This document shows positions 26,669 through 34,717 of a DNA stretch of 64,000 nt, in pieces. Source of the DNA: Allobosea sp. UNC402CLCol (GTDB lineage Bacteria; Pseudomonadota; Alphaproteobacteria; Rhizobiales; Beijerinckiaceae); assembly GCF_000745475.1 (NCBI RefSeq), contig NZ_KN050692.1, positions 389,955 through 453,954 of the forward strand, given 5' to 3'. The stretch's first letter is position 1. The number at the start of each line of letters is the position of its first letter. The translations under genes and the position numbers were made by a program. The notes under the pieces are model-generated. The model was not told where the DNA came from, searched no databases, and was given only the letters and a program-made list of their open reading frames with translations.

Positions 26669-26783
26669 CGAATCATCAAGCGGACGCTAAGAAGCCGTCA
26701 ACGCTAACCGCGTCTTAATCCTCCTGATCGACATTGCAGCAAGATCCCTTGCGAGAGGTGCCACGGCGCCGGAGTTCTCGACT

Positions 26784-27626
26784 ATGCGTTGCGTTGCGTA
26801 TCTGGCGGGCCTCGTGCTCGGCCTTGCCCTGTCCTTGCCCGGAGCCGCACAGGCCCAGTCGAGCGACTACACCCAGCTCACCTCGCCCCAGTCGGCCCAG
26901 AACTGGTATCTGACGGTCGGGGCGGGCCTGCGCTACCAGCCGGACTATACCGGCTCCGACGACTATCTCTTCCGGGCGCGGCCGATCATCTCGCTCGGCC
27001 GGGGGCTGAAGAGCACCTGGTGGGCGGCCGAGGACGACGCCATGCTCAGCATCGGCGTGTTCTCCGGCCAGGGCTGGCGCATCGGCTTCTCGGGCGATCT
27101 GCTCTGGAAGCGCAACGCCAAGGTCAACCCGGCGCTGGTCGCGGTGCCCCCCACGAAATTCGGTGGCGAGGCCGGCGCCTTCGCCGAATTCTATCCGACA
27201 TCCTGGCTGCGCGCCCGCGTCGACGTCCGCCGCGGCATCGTCGCCCATGACGGCGTCGTCGCCGACCTCAAGCTCGATGCCTTCACCAATCTCGGCCCCT
27301 GGACCTTCGGCATCGGCCCGCGCATGCGCATCGCCAGCGCCGATTACGTGCGCACCTATTTCGGCACCAGCGGCGCCCTGCCCGGCACCGGCGGGCTGCT
27401 GCAGCGCTTCAATGCCGGCGTGCATTCGTATGGCGCGCTGGCGCAGGCGACCTATCACTGGTCCGACCGGCTCCAGACCACGACCTATGTCGAGTACAAG
27501 CGCCTGACCGGCGACGCCGCCCGCTCGCCGATCGTCCGGCCCTTCGGTTCGCGCAACTCGATCACCGTCGGCATCTCGGCGAGCTATTCCTTCGACACCG
27601 GATCGAACTACTCGCTCGGCTTCTGA
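26784..27626 (+). CDS. MipA/OmpV family outer-membrane protein
   Basis: 280 residues with a signal peptide (cleaved near AQAQSS) and alternating beta-barrel-type sequence ending in aromatic Phe (SLGF), as expected for an outer-membrane protein. The N-terminal WYLTVGAGLRYQPDYTGSDDY and the Tyr/Gly-rich strands match MipA/OmpV. E. coli MipA is a murein-scaffold protein, while other members act in osmotic or antimicrobial responses; the function here is open. Start ATG 26784. It ends shortly before a strong bidirectional terminator. Confidence 0.87.
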   Translation: MRCVAYLAGLVLGLALSLPGAAQAQSSDYTQLTSPQSAQNWYLTVGAGLRYQPDYTGSDDYLFRARPIISLGRGLKSTWWAAEDDAMLSIGVFSGQGWRIGFSGDLLWKRNAKVNPALVAVPPTKFGGEAGAFAEFYPTSWLRARVDVRRGIVAHDGVVADLKLDAFTNLGPWTFGIGPRMRIASADYVRTYFGTSGALPGTGGLLQRFNAGVHSYGALAQATYHWSDRLQTTTYVEYKRLTGDAARSPIVRPFGSRNSITVGISASYSFDTGSNYSLGF

Positions 27627-27684
27627 GGAACGGCAGGGCCATGGCCGGGCAAGCGCCCGGTCAGGCTTGCGCCCCAAAAGAAAA

Positions 27685-27710
27685 GGGCGGACCGGCAAAC
27701 CGGTCCGCCC
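27685..27710. terminator. Bidirectional intrinsic terminator between mipA and ndk
   Basis: A perfect 11-bp GC stem GGGCGGACCGG/CCGGTCCGCCC with a 4-nt loop, flanked by AAAA on the left and TTTTT on the right. It serves both the plus-strand mipA-type gene and the minus-strand ndk. Confidence 0.93.
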
Positions 27711-27742
27711 TTTTTGCTTTTCAGCCTGAACTGCGGCTGCGA

Positions 27743-28165
27743 TCAGCCGACGATCTCGTTGCCCGCGAAGAACTGGGCGATCTCGACGGCCGCCGTCTCG
27801 GCAGCGTCCGAGCCGTGCACGGTGTTCTCGCCGACCGACTGGGCGAAGAGCTTGCGGATGGTGCCCTCGGCGGCGTTGGCCGGGTTGGTGGCGCCCATCA
27901 CGTCACGGTACTTGGCGATGGCGTCCTCGCCTTCCAGAACCTGCACGACGACCGGGCCGGAGGTCATGAACTCGACGAGCTCGCCGAAGAAGGGACGCGC
28001 CGAATGGACCGCGTAGAAGGTCTCGGCCTGGGCCTTGGTCATCTGGATGCGCTTCTGCGCGACGATCCGCAGGCCAGCCTTCTCGATGACCGCGTTGACC
28101 GCGCCGGTGAGGTTGCGCTTCGTCGCGTCGGGCTTGAGAATGGAGAAGGTACGCTGGACAGCCAT
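27743..28165 (-). CDS. ndk: Nucleoside diphosphate kinase
   Basis: 140 residues, the canonical length. It equilibrates NTP and NDP pools through a phosphohistidine. N-terminal RTFSILKPDA, the RPFFGELVEFMTSGP loop and the active-site His in NTVHGSDA are all intact. Start ATG 28165. It stands alone, closed by the terminator at 27685-27710. Confidence 0.98.
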   Translation of the reverse strand: MAVQRTFSILKPDATKRNLTGAVNAVIEKAGLRIVAQKRIQMTKAQAETFYAVHSARPFFGELVEFMTSGPVVVQVLEGEDAIAKYRDVMGATNPANAAEGTIRKLFAQSVGENTVHGSDAAETAAVEIAQFFAGNEIVG

Positions 28166-28339
28166 CGAATGATCCTTGGAAGGGTCGAATAAGGGAATGC
28201 GGCGCGCTTATAGCTGCCGCCTTCGCACCCTACAAGGCTTGCCCCAAAAGGGGCGCACACCGGGCTACCGCACCGGAATCCATGAGCCGACTGAGCTGTT
28301 TCGTGCTAGGATGGCGCGTGAACAACAGGGAGCCAATCC

Positions 28340-28474
28340 ATGGTTGTCGTTGCGATCGTCTTCGCGGGCTTCGTTTCCCTGCTCTGCCAGGTGCTGCTCG
28401 TGACGCCTGACTCCATCAGCAAGGACCGCAGGGGCAACCTGCCCCCGCCCTCGGGCGGCATCGCGGCCTTCTGA
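28340..28474 (+). CDS. Very small single-pass membrane protein (44 aa)
   Basis: ATG 28340 is preceded by CAGGGAG at ideal distance. The product has one N-terminal hydrophobic segment (VVVAIVFAGFVSLLCQVLLV) and a short polar Pro/Gly-rich tail. No family recognised. The good ribosome-binding site and coherent membrane segment make it credible, but nothing else supports it. Confidence 0.55.
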   Translation: MVVVAIVFAGFVSLLCQVLLVTPDSISKDRRGNLPPPSGGIAAF

Positions 28475-28517
28475 ACGACGCGAGACCGCGTCGTCTCCGA
28501 GTAGCCGAACGTGGCGC

Positions 28518-28787
28518 TCAGTGCCGCGTCAGGAAAGTGCGGGCCTCGCGCAACGCTTCCGCGATCTCATCACGGCTCATTTCCAGCGCCAGCTCCTGCC
28601 GATGCGCCGCCGCCCGGGCGCTGCCGCGTGCGAAGGCGATGTTGAACCAGGTCTGAGCCTTGACCAGATCGACGGCTCCTGCCCGCCCCGAAGCATGCAT
28701 CAGCCCGAGCTCGCAATAGGCCTCGGCCGATACTTCCACCGGTGCCACCAGTGAAGCGGGGATCGCGCTCATCTCCATGCGTGCCAT
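28518..28787 (-). CDS. SEL1-like repeat protein (89 aa)
   Basis: Contains about one and a half TPR/SEL1-type units: AYCELGLMHASGR..DLVKAQTWFNIAFARGSARA with the diagnostic A-x-WFNxA-x-ARG pattern, then a helical C-terminus (SRDEIAEALREARTFL). Short proteins of this kind are common in Hyphomicrobiales. The start is taken as ATG 28787 (MARMEM); a longer frame to 28865 adds an unrelated leader. Probably a protein-protein interaction module; partner unknown. Confidence 0.72.
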   Translation of the reverse strand: MARMEMSAIPASLVAPVEVSAEAYCELGLMHASGRAGAVDLVKAQTWFNIAFARGSARAAAHRQELALEMSRDEIAEALREARTFLTRH

Positions 28788-29090
28788 GATTGAACCCACC
28801 CTGTCTGTCGTTGCGGCCAGCCACCCGTCCAAGGCTCCGACCGATGAGTGCGAGAGTGGCCGCAACCGTTAAAGCGCGGGCTAAATTTTGCGATGAATCG
28901 AGTCTCAACGAGACGTCATCGCCAGGTTAAAGCAACGGGGCGTTTACGAAGGAATGCCGGAAAAGCGTTTCCGCTCAATGCCCTGACCAGAGCGGAGGAA
29001 TGCCGGCGTTGATGATGGATTCACCTTGCCTCACGGAACCGCCGGCAAGAACTGTCGCTGCGGCATCTTGGAGCCGACGCAAAACGGCGC

Positions 29091-29112
29091 TATGGTTCAC
29101 ATGTAAACCATA
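29091..29112. promoter_or_regulatory. Near-perfect 22-bp palindrome upstream of the DUF2147 gene
   Basis: TATGGTT and its partner AACCATA flank a CACATGTA centre, 29 bp upstream of the start codon at 29142. The position and symmetry suit a dimeric repressor operator near the transcription start, in an otherwise GC-rich gap (28788-29141) with no other feature. The regulator is not identified. Confidence 0.5.
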
Positions 29113-29141
29113 ACGGCCGACGGGCCGATCAGGAGGAAACG

Positions 29142-29528
29142 ATGAGGACACTGGCGGCTTTCGGCCTGGCAGGCCTGGCGGCGTTCACTCTGGCCGGCGC
29201 GGCCACGCGCGCCTCGGCGCAGGAGGTGGTCGGCGTCTGGGAACGCGACACCGGCGCCTCGCGCGTGCGCTTCAGCAAATGCGGCGATGCGCTCTGCGGC
29301 ACGATCTCATGGCTCAAGGATCCGAACGGTCCGGCGAAACTCGGCCAGCGCATCTTCTTCGACATGAAGCCGAACGGCGCGAACAAGTGGAACGGCAGCG
29401 CCTTCAACCCGGAGGACGGCAAGACCTATTCGGGCACGATGACGCTCTCGGGCAATGCGCTGACCACGGCAGGCTGTGTCATGGGCGGCTTGATCTGCCG
29501 CACGGTGAAGTGGTCGCGGATCAATTGA
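29142..29528 (+). CDS. DUF2147 domain-containing secreted protein
   Basis: 128 residues: a signal peptide (cleaved near RASAQE), then the DUF2147 core VVGVWERDTGASRVRFSKCG, ALCGTISWLKDP, a W-N-G-x2-FNPEDGKTYSG block and GCVMGGLICRTVKWSR. It is a small beta-rich periplasmic fold with four mature-part Cys that could pair. Function of the family is not established. Start supported by AGGAGGAAACG before ATG. A palindrome precedes it and paired hairpins follow it. Confidence 0.85.
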   Translation: MRTLAAFGLAGLAAFTLAGAATRASAQEVVGVWERDTGASRVRFSKCGDALCGTISWLKDPNGPAKLGQRIFFDMKPNGANKWNGSAFNPEDGKTYSGTMTLSGNALTTAGCVMGGLICRTVKWSRIN

Positions 29529-29537
29529 GCCGGTTTT

Positions 29538-29652
29538 CCTTCTCCCCTCGGGGAGAAGGTGTCTGCGAAGCAGACGGATGAGGAAAGGGTGGCGCTGACG
29601 GCCCTCATCCGTCAGCGCTTCGCACTGCCACCTTCTCCCCCGGGGGAGAAGG
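29538..29652. repeat. Nested palindromic repeat (type D) between DUF2147 and GST genes
   Basis: Outer hairpins CCTTCTCCC/GGGAGAAGG (29538-29559) and CCTTCTCCCC/GGGGAGAAGG (29631-29652) flank inner inverted arms GACGGATGAGG/CCTCATCCGTC and GCGAAGC/GCTTCGC. The whole folds as a long cruciform between two convergent genes and may act as a two-way stop. Confidence 0.65.
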
Positions 29653-29661
29653 GAGAGCAGT

Positions 29662-30369
29662 TCAGCTCGCCTTCTGGCCGAAGAGGACCGCCTTCTGCTC
29701 CGGCGTGTTGATGCCGGCCGGGCTGCGCAGCTCCTCGCCGACCTTGAGGCCGCGCTCGACCGCGGGGCGAGCGAGCATCGTCTCGATCCAGCGGCCGACA
29801 TGCGGGAACTGCTTGATGTCCTGGCCCTGCCGCTCCCAGCCGCGGGCCCAGCCGATGCAAGCCATGTCGGCGATGGAATAATCGCCGCAGATGTAGTCGC
29901 GGCCCGCGAGCCGCTTGTTCAGCACGCCATAGAGGCGATTCGCCTCGTTGGTGTAGCGCTCGATGGCGTAGGGCACCTGTTCGGGCGCGTAGAGGCGGAA
30001 ATGATGGGTCTGGCCGAGCATCGGGCCAAAACCGCCCATCTGCCAGAACAGCCACTCGTCGACCGCGACGCGGCCACGCTCGTCCTTCGGATAGAACTTC
30101 CCGGTCTTGCGGCCGAGATATTGAAGGATGGCGCCGGATTCGAAGACGGAAATCGGCTTGCCGTCCGGCCCGTCGGGATCGACGATGGCCGGCATGCGGT
30201 TGTTGGGCGAGATGGCGAGGAACTCGGGCTTGAACTGGTCGCCCTTGCCGATGTTCACCGGAACGACGTTGTAGGGCAGCCCGCATTCTTCGAGCATGAT
30301 GCTGATCTTGTAGCCGTTCGGCGTCGGCCAGAAATAGAGGTCGATCGGATTGGCGGGAGCTTGCGACAT
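29662..30369 (-). CDS. Glutathione S-transferase, YfcG/Ure2p-like (nu class)
   Basis: 235 residues. The N-terminal thioredoxin-like domain has PIDLYFWPTPNGYKISIMLEE (Thr/Asn-type active site instead of Tyr), cis-Pro motif RMPAI and the ESGAILQYL glutathione gamma-glutamyl site. The C-terminal helical domain includes YSIADMACIGW. These are features of YfcG/YghU proteins, which have disulfide-bond reductase activity with two bound glutathiones. Start ATG 30369. Single gene. Confidence 0.9.
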   Translation of the reverse strand: MSQAPANPIDLYFWPTPNGYKISIMLEECGLPYNVVPVNIGKGDQFKPEFLAISPNNRMPAIVDPDGPDGKPISVFESGAILQYLGRKTGKFYPKDERGRVAVDEWLFWQMGGFGPMLGQTHHFRLYAPEQVPYAIERYTNEANRLYGVLNKRLAGRDYICGDYSIADMACIGWARGWERQGQDIKQFPHVGRWIETMLARPAVERGLKVGEELRSPAGINTPEQKAVLFGQKAS

Positions 30370-30496
30370 CGGGAGCTTCCTTGCTGCGACGAGACTTCAG
30401 CCGCCAATCTATGGTTAGGCCGGCGGGGCCGGAAGGGGTTGCGCCCGCCCACAGCGCGACTGCGCCATGTCCTCCCCGCGTGTAACCTTTTCAGGT

Positions 30497-30985
30497 TCAG
30501 AGCGGCTTCTTGAAGCCCTCATGGCTCTGGTCGAAGCCGAGTTTGCGGTAGAAGCGATGGGCATCGACGCGGCTCTTGTTCGAGGTCAGCTCGACGAGAC
30601 CGGCGCCGCTCTCCTCGGCAAAGGCCAGGGCGTGGCGGATCATCAGCGCACCGATGCCGAGCCCACGGCTCTCCGGCGAAACATGGACGCTCTCGATCTT
30701 GGCGCGCTTGCGCCCGCGCGCGATGAGGCCGGGGATCAGCGTGATCTGAAAGGTGCCGATCACCTGCCCTGCCCGCTCGGCGACGCAGAGCGCGCTGTCC
30801 CTGTTGGCAGCGATCTCGGCGAAGGCCTCGGCATAGGCGGGGTGACGTGCCTCGGCAGCGATCTCCTCCGGCGTCAACGTCTGCGTCGGCGCGCCGAGCA
30901 TCATGAGTTCCACGATGCGTGCGACATCCTCGGCCCGCGCGCGGCGGATGGTGATTTCGGCGGCGGAGACAGATGTCCTGGTCAT
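30497..30985 (-). CDS. GNAT family N-acetyltransferase
   Basis: 162 residues with the GNAT acetyl-CoA loop ESRGLGIGALMI (Q/R-x-x-G-x-G/A) and the C-terminal motif AHRFYRKLGF. Start ATG 30985; a GTG at 31009 would add eight residues. Small-molecule or N-terminal acetylation is possible, but the substrate is not readable. Next to a second GNAT gene on the same strand but only weakly similar to it, so not a recent duplicate. Confidence 0.88.
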   Translation of the reverse strand: MTRTSVSAAEITIRRARAEDVARIVELMMLGAPTQTLTPEEIAAEARHPAYAEAFAEIAANRDSALCVAERAGQVIGTFQITLIPGLIARGRKRAKIESVHVSPESRGLGIGALMIRHALAFAEESGAGLVELTSNKSRVDAHRFYRKLGFDQSHEGFKKPL

Positions 30986-31030
30986 CGCATCGGCTTTCGG
31001 CTCAGGCACAGACGGGAAGTGGGCGCGAGG

Positions 31031-31537
31031 TCACTCGGCAAAGAGGCGCTTGGCCATCAGCAGCGTGTTCGGCGTGTCGTCGCGGCCGTCGAAGCGCGCC
31101 TGGCGCTGCAGGAAGAAACCCATGCGTTCGTAGAAGGCGATCGCCGGTTCGTTCTGGCTCTCGACCTCGAGGCGGGCGACCGGCGCCTTCGGAAAGCAGG
31201 CGAGCGCGACCTGAAGCAATGTGCGGCCGATGCCGACGCCCTGCCAGGCCGGCAGGACATAGAGCCGGGTCAGCAGCGCCGCGCCGTCGCGTTCCGGTCT
31301 GGCGGATGCCGTGGCGACGATCTCCGCACCGACCGACGCGACGAGGAAGACGCCCTCGTCGCGGCCGAGCTGGCTGTGCAGATTCTCCGGCGAATGCCAG
31401 GCATTGGTGATCTCGGCGACCCGCTGCCAGCCATAGATGCCGTCATAGGTCGCGTGCCAGGTCTCGACCAGAAGCGCCCTGACCGCCGGAATGTCGGCGG
31501 CTTCGGCGTCACGGATGACGAGGTCGGCGGGGGTCAT
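31031..31537 (-). CDS. GNAT family N-acetyltransferase
   Basis: 168 residues; acetyl-CoA binding loop AWQGVGIGRTLL and AIAFYERMGF terminus, with an N-terminal WHATYDGIYG typical of GNATs of the RimI-like/YpeA-like group. Start ATG 31537. It lies 21 bp upstream of the frame that can extend the next acetyltransferase, so the two are probably co-transcribed. Both lie downstream of gatB. Confidence 0.88.
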   Translation of the reverse strand: MTPADLVIRDAEAADIPAVRALLVETWHATYDGIYGWQRVAEITNAWHSPENLHSQLGRDEGVFLVASVGAEIVATASARPERDGAALLTRLYVLPAWQGVGIGRTLLQVALACFPKAPVARLEVESQNEPAIAFYERMGFFLQRQARFDGRDDTPNTLLMAKRLFAE

Positions 31538-31570
31538 CCCAATCGTCCAGCTTGCGCAGGAAACACCGCG

Positions 31571-31668
31571 ATCGTCCCGGATTTGACCCGGGATCCAGGC
31601 CGGAGCGCTTCCGAAAAAGCTTCAGGCATGGCTCCCGGATCTCCGCGTCGCAGCGTCCGGGATGACGG
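31571..31668. repeat. Palindromic intergenic repeat (type A, copy 2)
   Basis: Core GGATCCAGGCCGGAGCGCTT then TTCAGGCATGG matches the 6848 and 48957 copies, ending TCCGGGATGACGGCG. It lies between gatB and the acetyltransferases, all on the minus strand. Confidence 0.75.
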
Positions 31669-31677
31669 CGTATTCGA

Positions 31678-33159
31678 TCACTCGATCCCCAGCTTCTTCT
31701 TCAGGATCTCGTTGAGGGCCTGTGGGTTGGCCTTGCCGCCGGAGGCCTTCATTGCCTGGCCGACGAACCAGCCCAGCATGGTCGGCTTGGCCTTGACCTG
31801 CTCGACCTTGTCGGGATTGGCCGCGATCAGCTCGTCGACGGCCTTCTCGATCGCGCCGGTGTCGGTGACCTGCTTCATGCCGCGGGTCTCGACGATCTGG
31901 CGCGGGTCGCCGCCCTCGGTCCAGAGGATCTCGAAGAGGTCCTTGGCGATGCGGCCCGAGATGACGTTCTCGCCGATCAGGTCGACGAGCCCGCCGAGCT
32001 GGAGGGCCGACACAGGAGAGGACGCGATGTCCTTGCCTTCCTTGTTGAGGCGGCCGAACAGCTCGTTGATCACCCAGTTCGCGGCGGCCTTGCCGTCGCG
32101 GCCCTTCGCCACCGCCTCGAAATAGTCGGCCTGCTCGCGCTCGGCGACGAGCACCGAGGCGTCATAGGGCGACAATCCGTATTCCGCGATGAAGCGGGCC
32201 TTCTTGGCGTCCGGCAGCTCCGGCAGCGCGCCCTTCAGATTCGCGACGAAGGCGTCGTCGAATTCGAGCGGCAGCAGATCGGGATCGGGGAAGTAGCGGT
32301 AGTCATGCGCCTCTTCCTTGGAGCGCATCGAGCGGGTCTCGCCCTTGCCGGGATCGTAGAGCCTCGTCTCCTGGTCGATCGTGCCGCCATCCTCGATGAT
32401 GCCGATCTGGCGGCGCGCCTCGACCTCGACCGCCTGGCCGATGAAGCGGATCGAGTTGACGTTCTTGATCTCGCAGCGCGTGCCGAGCTCGTCGCCGGGC
32501 TTGCGGACGGACACGTTCACGTCGGCGCGGAGATTGCCCTTCTCCATGTCGCCGTCGCAGGTGCCGAGATAGCGCAGGATGGTGCGCAGCTTCGAGACAT
32601 AGGCCTTCGCCTCCTCGGCCGAGCGCAGATCTGGCTTGGAGACGATCTCCATCAGCGCCACGCCCGAACGGTTGAGGTCGACGAAGCTCATCGTCGGATG
32701 CTGGTCGTGGATCGACTTGCCGGCGTCCTGCTCCAGATGCAGGCGCTCGATGCCGACCGTGATCTGCTCGGTCGGCGAGAGATCGACCACGATCTCGCCC
32801 TCGCCCACGATCGGGCTCTTGTACTGGCTGATCTGATAGCCCTGCGGCAGGTCCGGGTAGAAATAGTTCTTGCGGTCGAAGACCGAGCGATTGTTGATCT
32901 GCGCGTTGAGGCCGAGGCCCGTGCGCACCGCCTGGCGGACGCATTCGGCGTTGATCACCGGCAGCATGCCCGGCATCGCCGCATCGACGAGGCTGACATG
33001 TTCGTTCGGCTCGGCGCCGAAGCCGGTGGAAGCCCCGGAGAACAGCTTGGCGTTGGAGGTGACCTGGGCGTGGATCTCCATGCCGATCACCACTTCCCAA
33101 TCCCCGGTCGCGCCCTTGATCAGCTTCTTGGGGTCGGCGGGGCGGACATGCGCGTTCAT
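31678..33159 (-). CDS. gatB: Aspartyl/glutamyl-tRNA amidotransferase subunit B
   Basis: 493 residues. It activates Glu-tRNA(Gln)/Asp-tRNA(Asn) by phosphorylation for amidation by GatA. Visible: GMEIHAQV near residue 25, the PDLPQGYQISQY motif, the long cradle domain and the C-terminal YqeY-like tail (KPTMLGWFVGQAMKASGGKANP). ATG 33159 is chosen, with AAAGGTTAGAG before it; an upstream in-frame ATG at 33180 is less well placed. It is separated from gatCA by the RND operon. Confidence 0.97.
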   Translation of the reverse strand: MNAHVRPADPKKLIKGATGDWEVVIGMEIHAQVTSNAKLFSGASTGFGAEPNEHVSLVDAAMPGMLPVINAECVRQAVRTGLGLNAQINNRSVFDRKNYFYPDLPQGYQISQYKSPIVGEGEIVVDLSPTEQITVGIERLHLEQDAGKSIHDQHPTMSFVDLNRSGVALMEIVSKPDLRSAEEAKAYVSKLRTILRYLGTCDGDMEKGNLRADVNVSVRKPGDELGTRCEIKNVNSIRFIGQAVEVEARRQIGIIEDGGTIDQETRLYDPGKGETRSMRSKEEAHDYRYFPDPDLLPLEFDDAFVANLKGALPELPDAKKARFIAEYGLSPYDASVLVAEREQADYFEAVAKGRDGKAAANWVINELFGRLNKEGKDIASSPVSALQLGGLVDLIGENVISGRIAKDLFEILWTEGGDPRQIVETRGMKQVTDTGAIEKAVDELIAANPDKVEQVKAKPTMLGWFVGQAMKASGGKANPQALNEILKKKLGIE

Positions 33160-33480
33160 CTCTAACCTTTCGGCTCTCAAACTCGGCTACGCGTTACGCT
33201 TTCGGCGAACGGGCGGCAAGGGTCACGGCGCGCAAGGATCACAGTGCGCGGAGGTCGCCGCGCGCAAGACGCATTCCTCGCGCCAGGGCCTCAACGCGTC
33301 ATCCGGAGGCCGAAACGCGTTGCACTCCTGCAACCAGATGGCGGGAACATTGCTTATTTGTGTCAGGAAGGCGTCCTATGATGGGTGATGGTTCTTGACA
33401 TTCGTCACTGCCATACCCTTCTTGCGCCAACGGCCGGAAACCAACGATGATATGCCTGGCCCGCAATCCGGAGTTTCTCC
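33160..33480. other. Divergent 321-bp spacer between gatB and the RND operon
   Basis: It holds an 8-bp inverted repeat CAACGCGT/ACGCGTTG (33292-33299, 33315-33322) with a 15-bp spacer, an operator-like size. A TTGACA hexamer at 33395-33400 could be the -35 element for the efflux operon, but the -10 is poor. No regulator gene for the pump is adjacent. Confidence 0.45.
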
Positions 33481-34632
33481 ATGTCACGCAGCCGTTTTAT
33501 CGGCCTGGTGCTCGCTGCCGCCGCGTCGACCATCCTCGTTCAGCAGGATGCGTCCGCCCAGGGAGCGCCGCCGGCCCCGCCCGTCCAGATCGCCAACCCG
33601 CTCGCCAAACGCGTCACCAACTGGGACGAGTATACGGGCCGCTTCGAAGCGAGCGAGCAGGTCGAGGTGCGCGCGCGCGTCTCCGGCTTCATCGACCGCG
33701 TCCATTTCCGTGACGGCGCGCTGGTTCAGAAGGGCGACCTCCTCTTTACCATCGATCAGCGGCCTTACAAACTGGCCGTCGACGTGGCGCAGGCCGACAT
33801 CGCCCGCGCCAAGGCGCAGGTCGATCTCGCCCGCAACGAGGTCGAGCGCGCCGAGGGCCTGACCCAGAACCGCACGATCACGGCGCGCGACGTCGACCAG
33901 CGGCGGGCCAATCTCGACAGCGCCGTCGGCACGCTGCAGGGCGCGGAGGCAAATCTCAAGACCGCTCAGCTCAATCTCGAATGGACCGAGGTGCGCGCGC
34001 CGCTGGCGGGTCGCATCTCGAACCGCCGCGTCGATCCGGGCAACCTGATCTCGGGAGGCCAGTCCGGCGCGACGCTGCTGACCACCATCGTCGCGGTCGA
34101 TCCGATCTACTTCACCTTCGACGTCTCGGAGGCCGACTATCTGCGCTATGCCCGCATGGCCAATCCGCGCGACGGTGCCAGCCGCGATTCCGGCACGGTG
34201 GTCGAAGTGCGCCTGTCCGACGAGGCGAAGTGGGACCGCCGCGGCAAGGTCAACTTCCTCGACAACGCGCTCAATGCGCGTTCGGCCACCATTCGCGGCC
34301 GCGCCGTGTTCGACAACAAGGACCAGTTCCTGACGCCCGGCGTGTTCGGCCGCCTGCGCTTCTTCGCCGGTGAGGCGGATGCGCTGCTGGTGCCCGACGC
34401 CGTCATCGCCTCGGACCAGTCCCACAAGGTCGTGCTGACCGTCGGCCCCGAGAACAAGGTGGTGCCGAAGATCGTCGAGCTCGGCCCACTCAGCGAAGGC
34501 CTGCGCGTGATCCGCGCCGGCCTGACCTCGCAGGACAAGGTCATCGTCGGCGGCAATGCCAATCCGATGGTCCGTCCGGGCGTGGCGGTCACGCCGCAGC
34601 CGGGCGAGATCAAGGTCGCGACAACGAACTGA
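33481..34632 (+). CDS. RND efflux pump periplasmic adaptor (AcrA/BepF-like)
   Basis: 383 residues with a signal peptide (cleaved near ASAQG) but no lipobox Cys, unlike AcrA itself. Layout of membrane-fusion proteins: first lipoyl half (VRARVSGFIDRVHFRDGALVQKG), alpha-hairpin (about 100-165), second lipoyl half (EVRAPLAGRISNRRVDPGNL), beta-barrel and membrane-proximal domains. It bridges the RND pump to an outer-membrane channel. Brucella BepF is the nearest described type that I recall. No TolC-type gene is nearby, so a distant one would be shared. Confidence 0.93.
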   Translation: MSRSRFIGLVLAAAASTILVQQDASAQGAPPAPPVQIANPLAKRVTNWDEYTGRFEASEQVEVRARVSGFIDRVHFRDGALVQKGDLLFTIDQRPYKLAVDVAQADIARAKAQVDLARNEVERAEGLTQNRTITARDVDQRRANLDSAVGTLQGAEANLKTAQLNLEWTEVRAPLAGRISNRRVDPGNLISGGQSGATLLTTIVAVDPIYFTFDVSEADYLRYARMANPRDGASRDSGTVVEVRLSDEAKWDRRGKVNFLDNALNARSATIRGRAVFDNKDQFLTPGVFGRLRFFAGEADALLVPDAVIASDQSHKVVLTVGPENKVVPKIVELGPLSEGLRVIRAGLTSQDKVIVGGNANPMVRPGVAVTPQPGEIKVATTN

Positions 34633-34636
34633 CCGG

Positions 34637-34691
34637 TCAGGGGCCGGCCCTCGGCCCCTGACACGACAATCCGGGCGCCTTGCGGCGCCCG
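34637..34691 (+). other. Two tandem intercistronic hairpins between RND adaptor and pump genes
   Basis: Hairpin 1: TCAGGGGCC/GGCCCCTGA (34637-34645, 34653-34661). Hairpin 2: CGGGCGCC/GGCGCCCG (34672-34679, 34684-34691), both perfect, in the 85-bp gap between stop 34632 and ATG 34718. A short T-run (CCTTTTCC) follows the second. Probably partial termination or RNA-processing sites setting the adaptor:pump ratio. Confidence 0.65.
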
Positions 34692-34717
34692 TCCGCCTTT
34701 TCCGGACAGGACCTTCC

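Noticed and set aside
33395..33423. TTGACA at 33395 as a firm RND promoter
   Set aside because: The -35 hexamer is perfect, but there is no good -10 at 16-18 bp, so it is only mentioned within the spacer entry.
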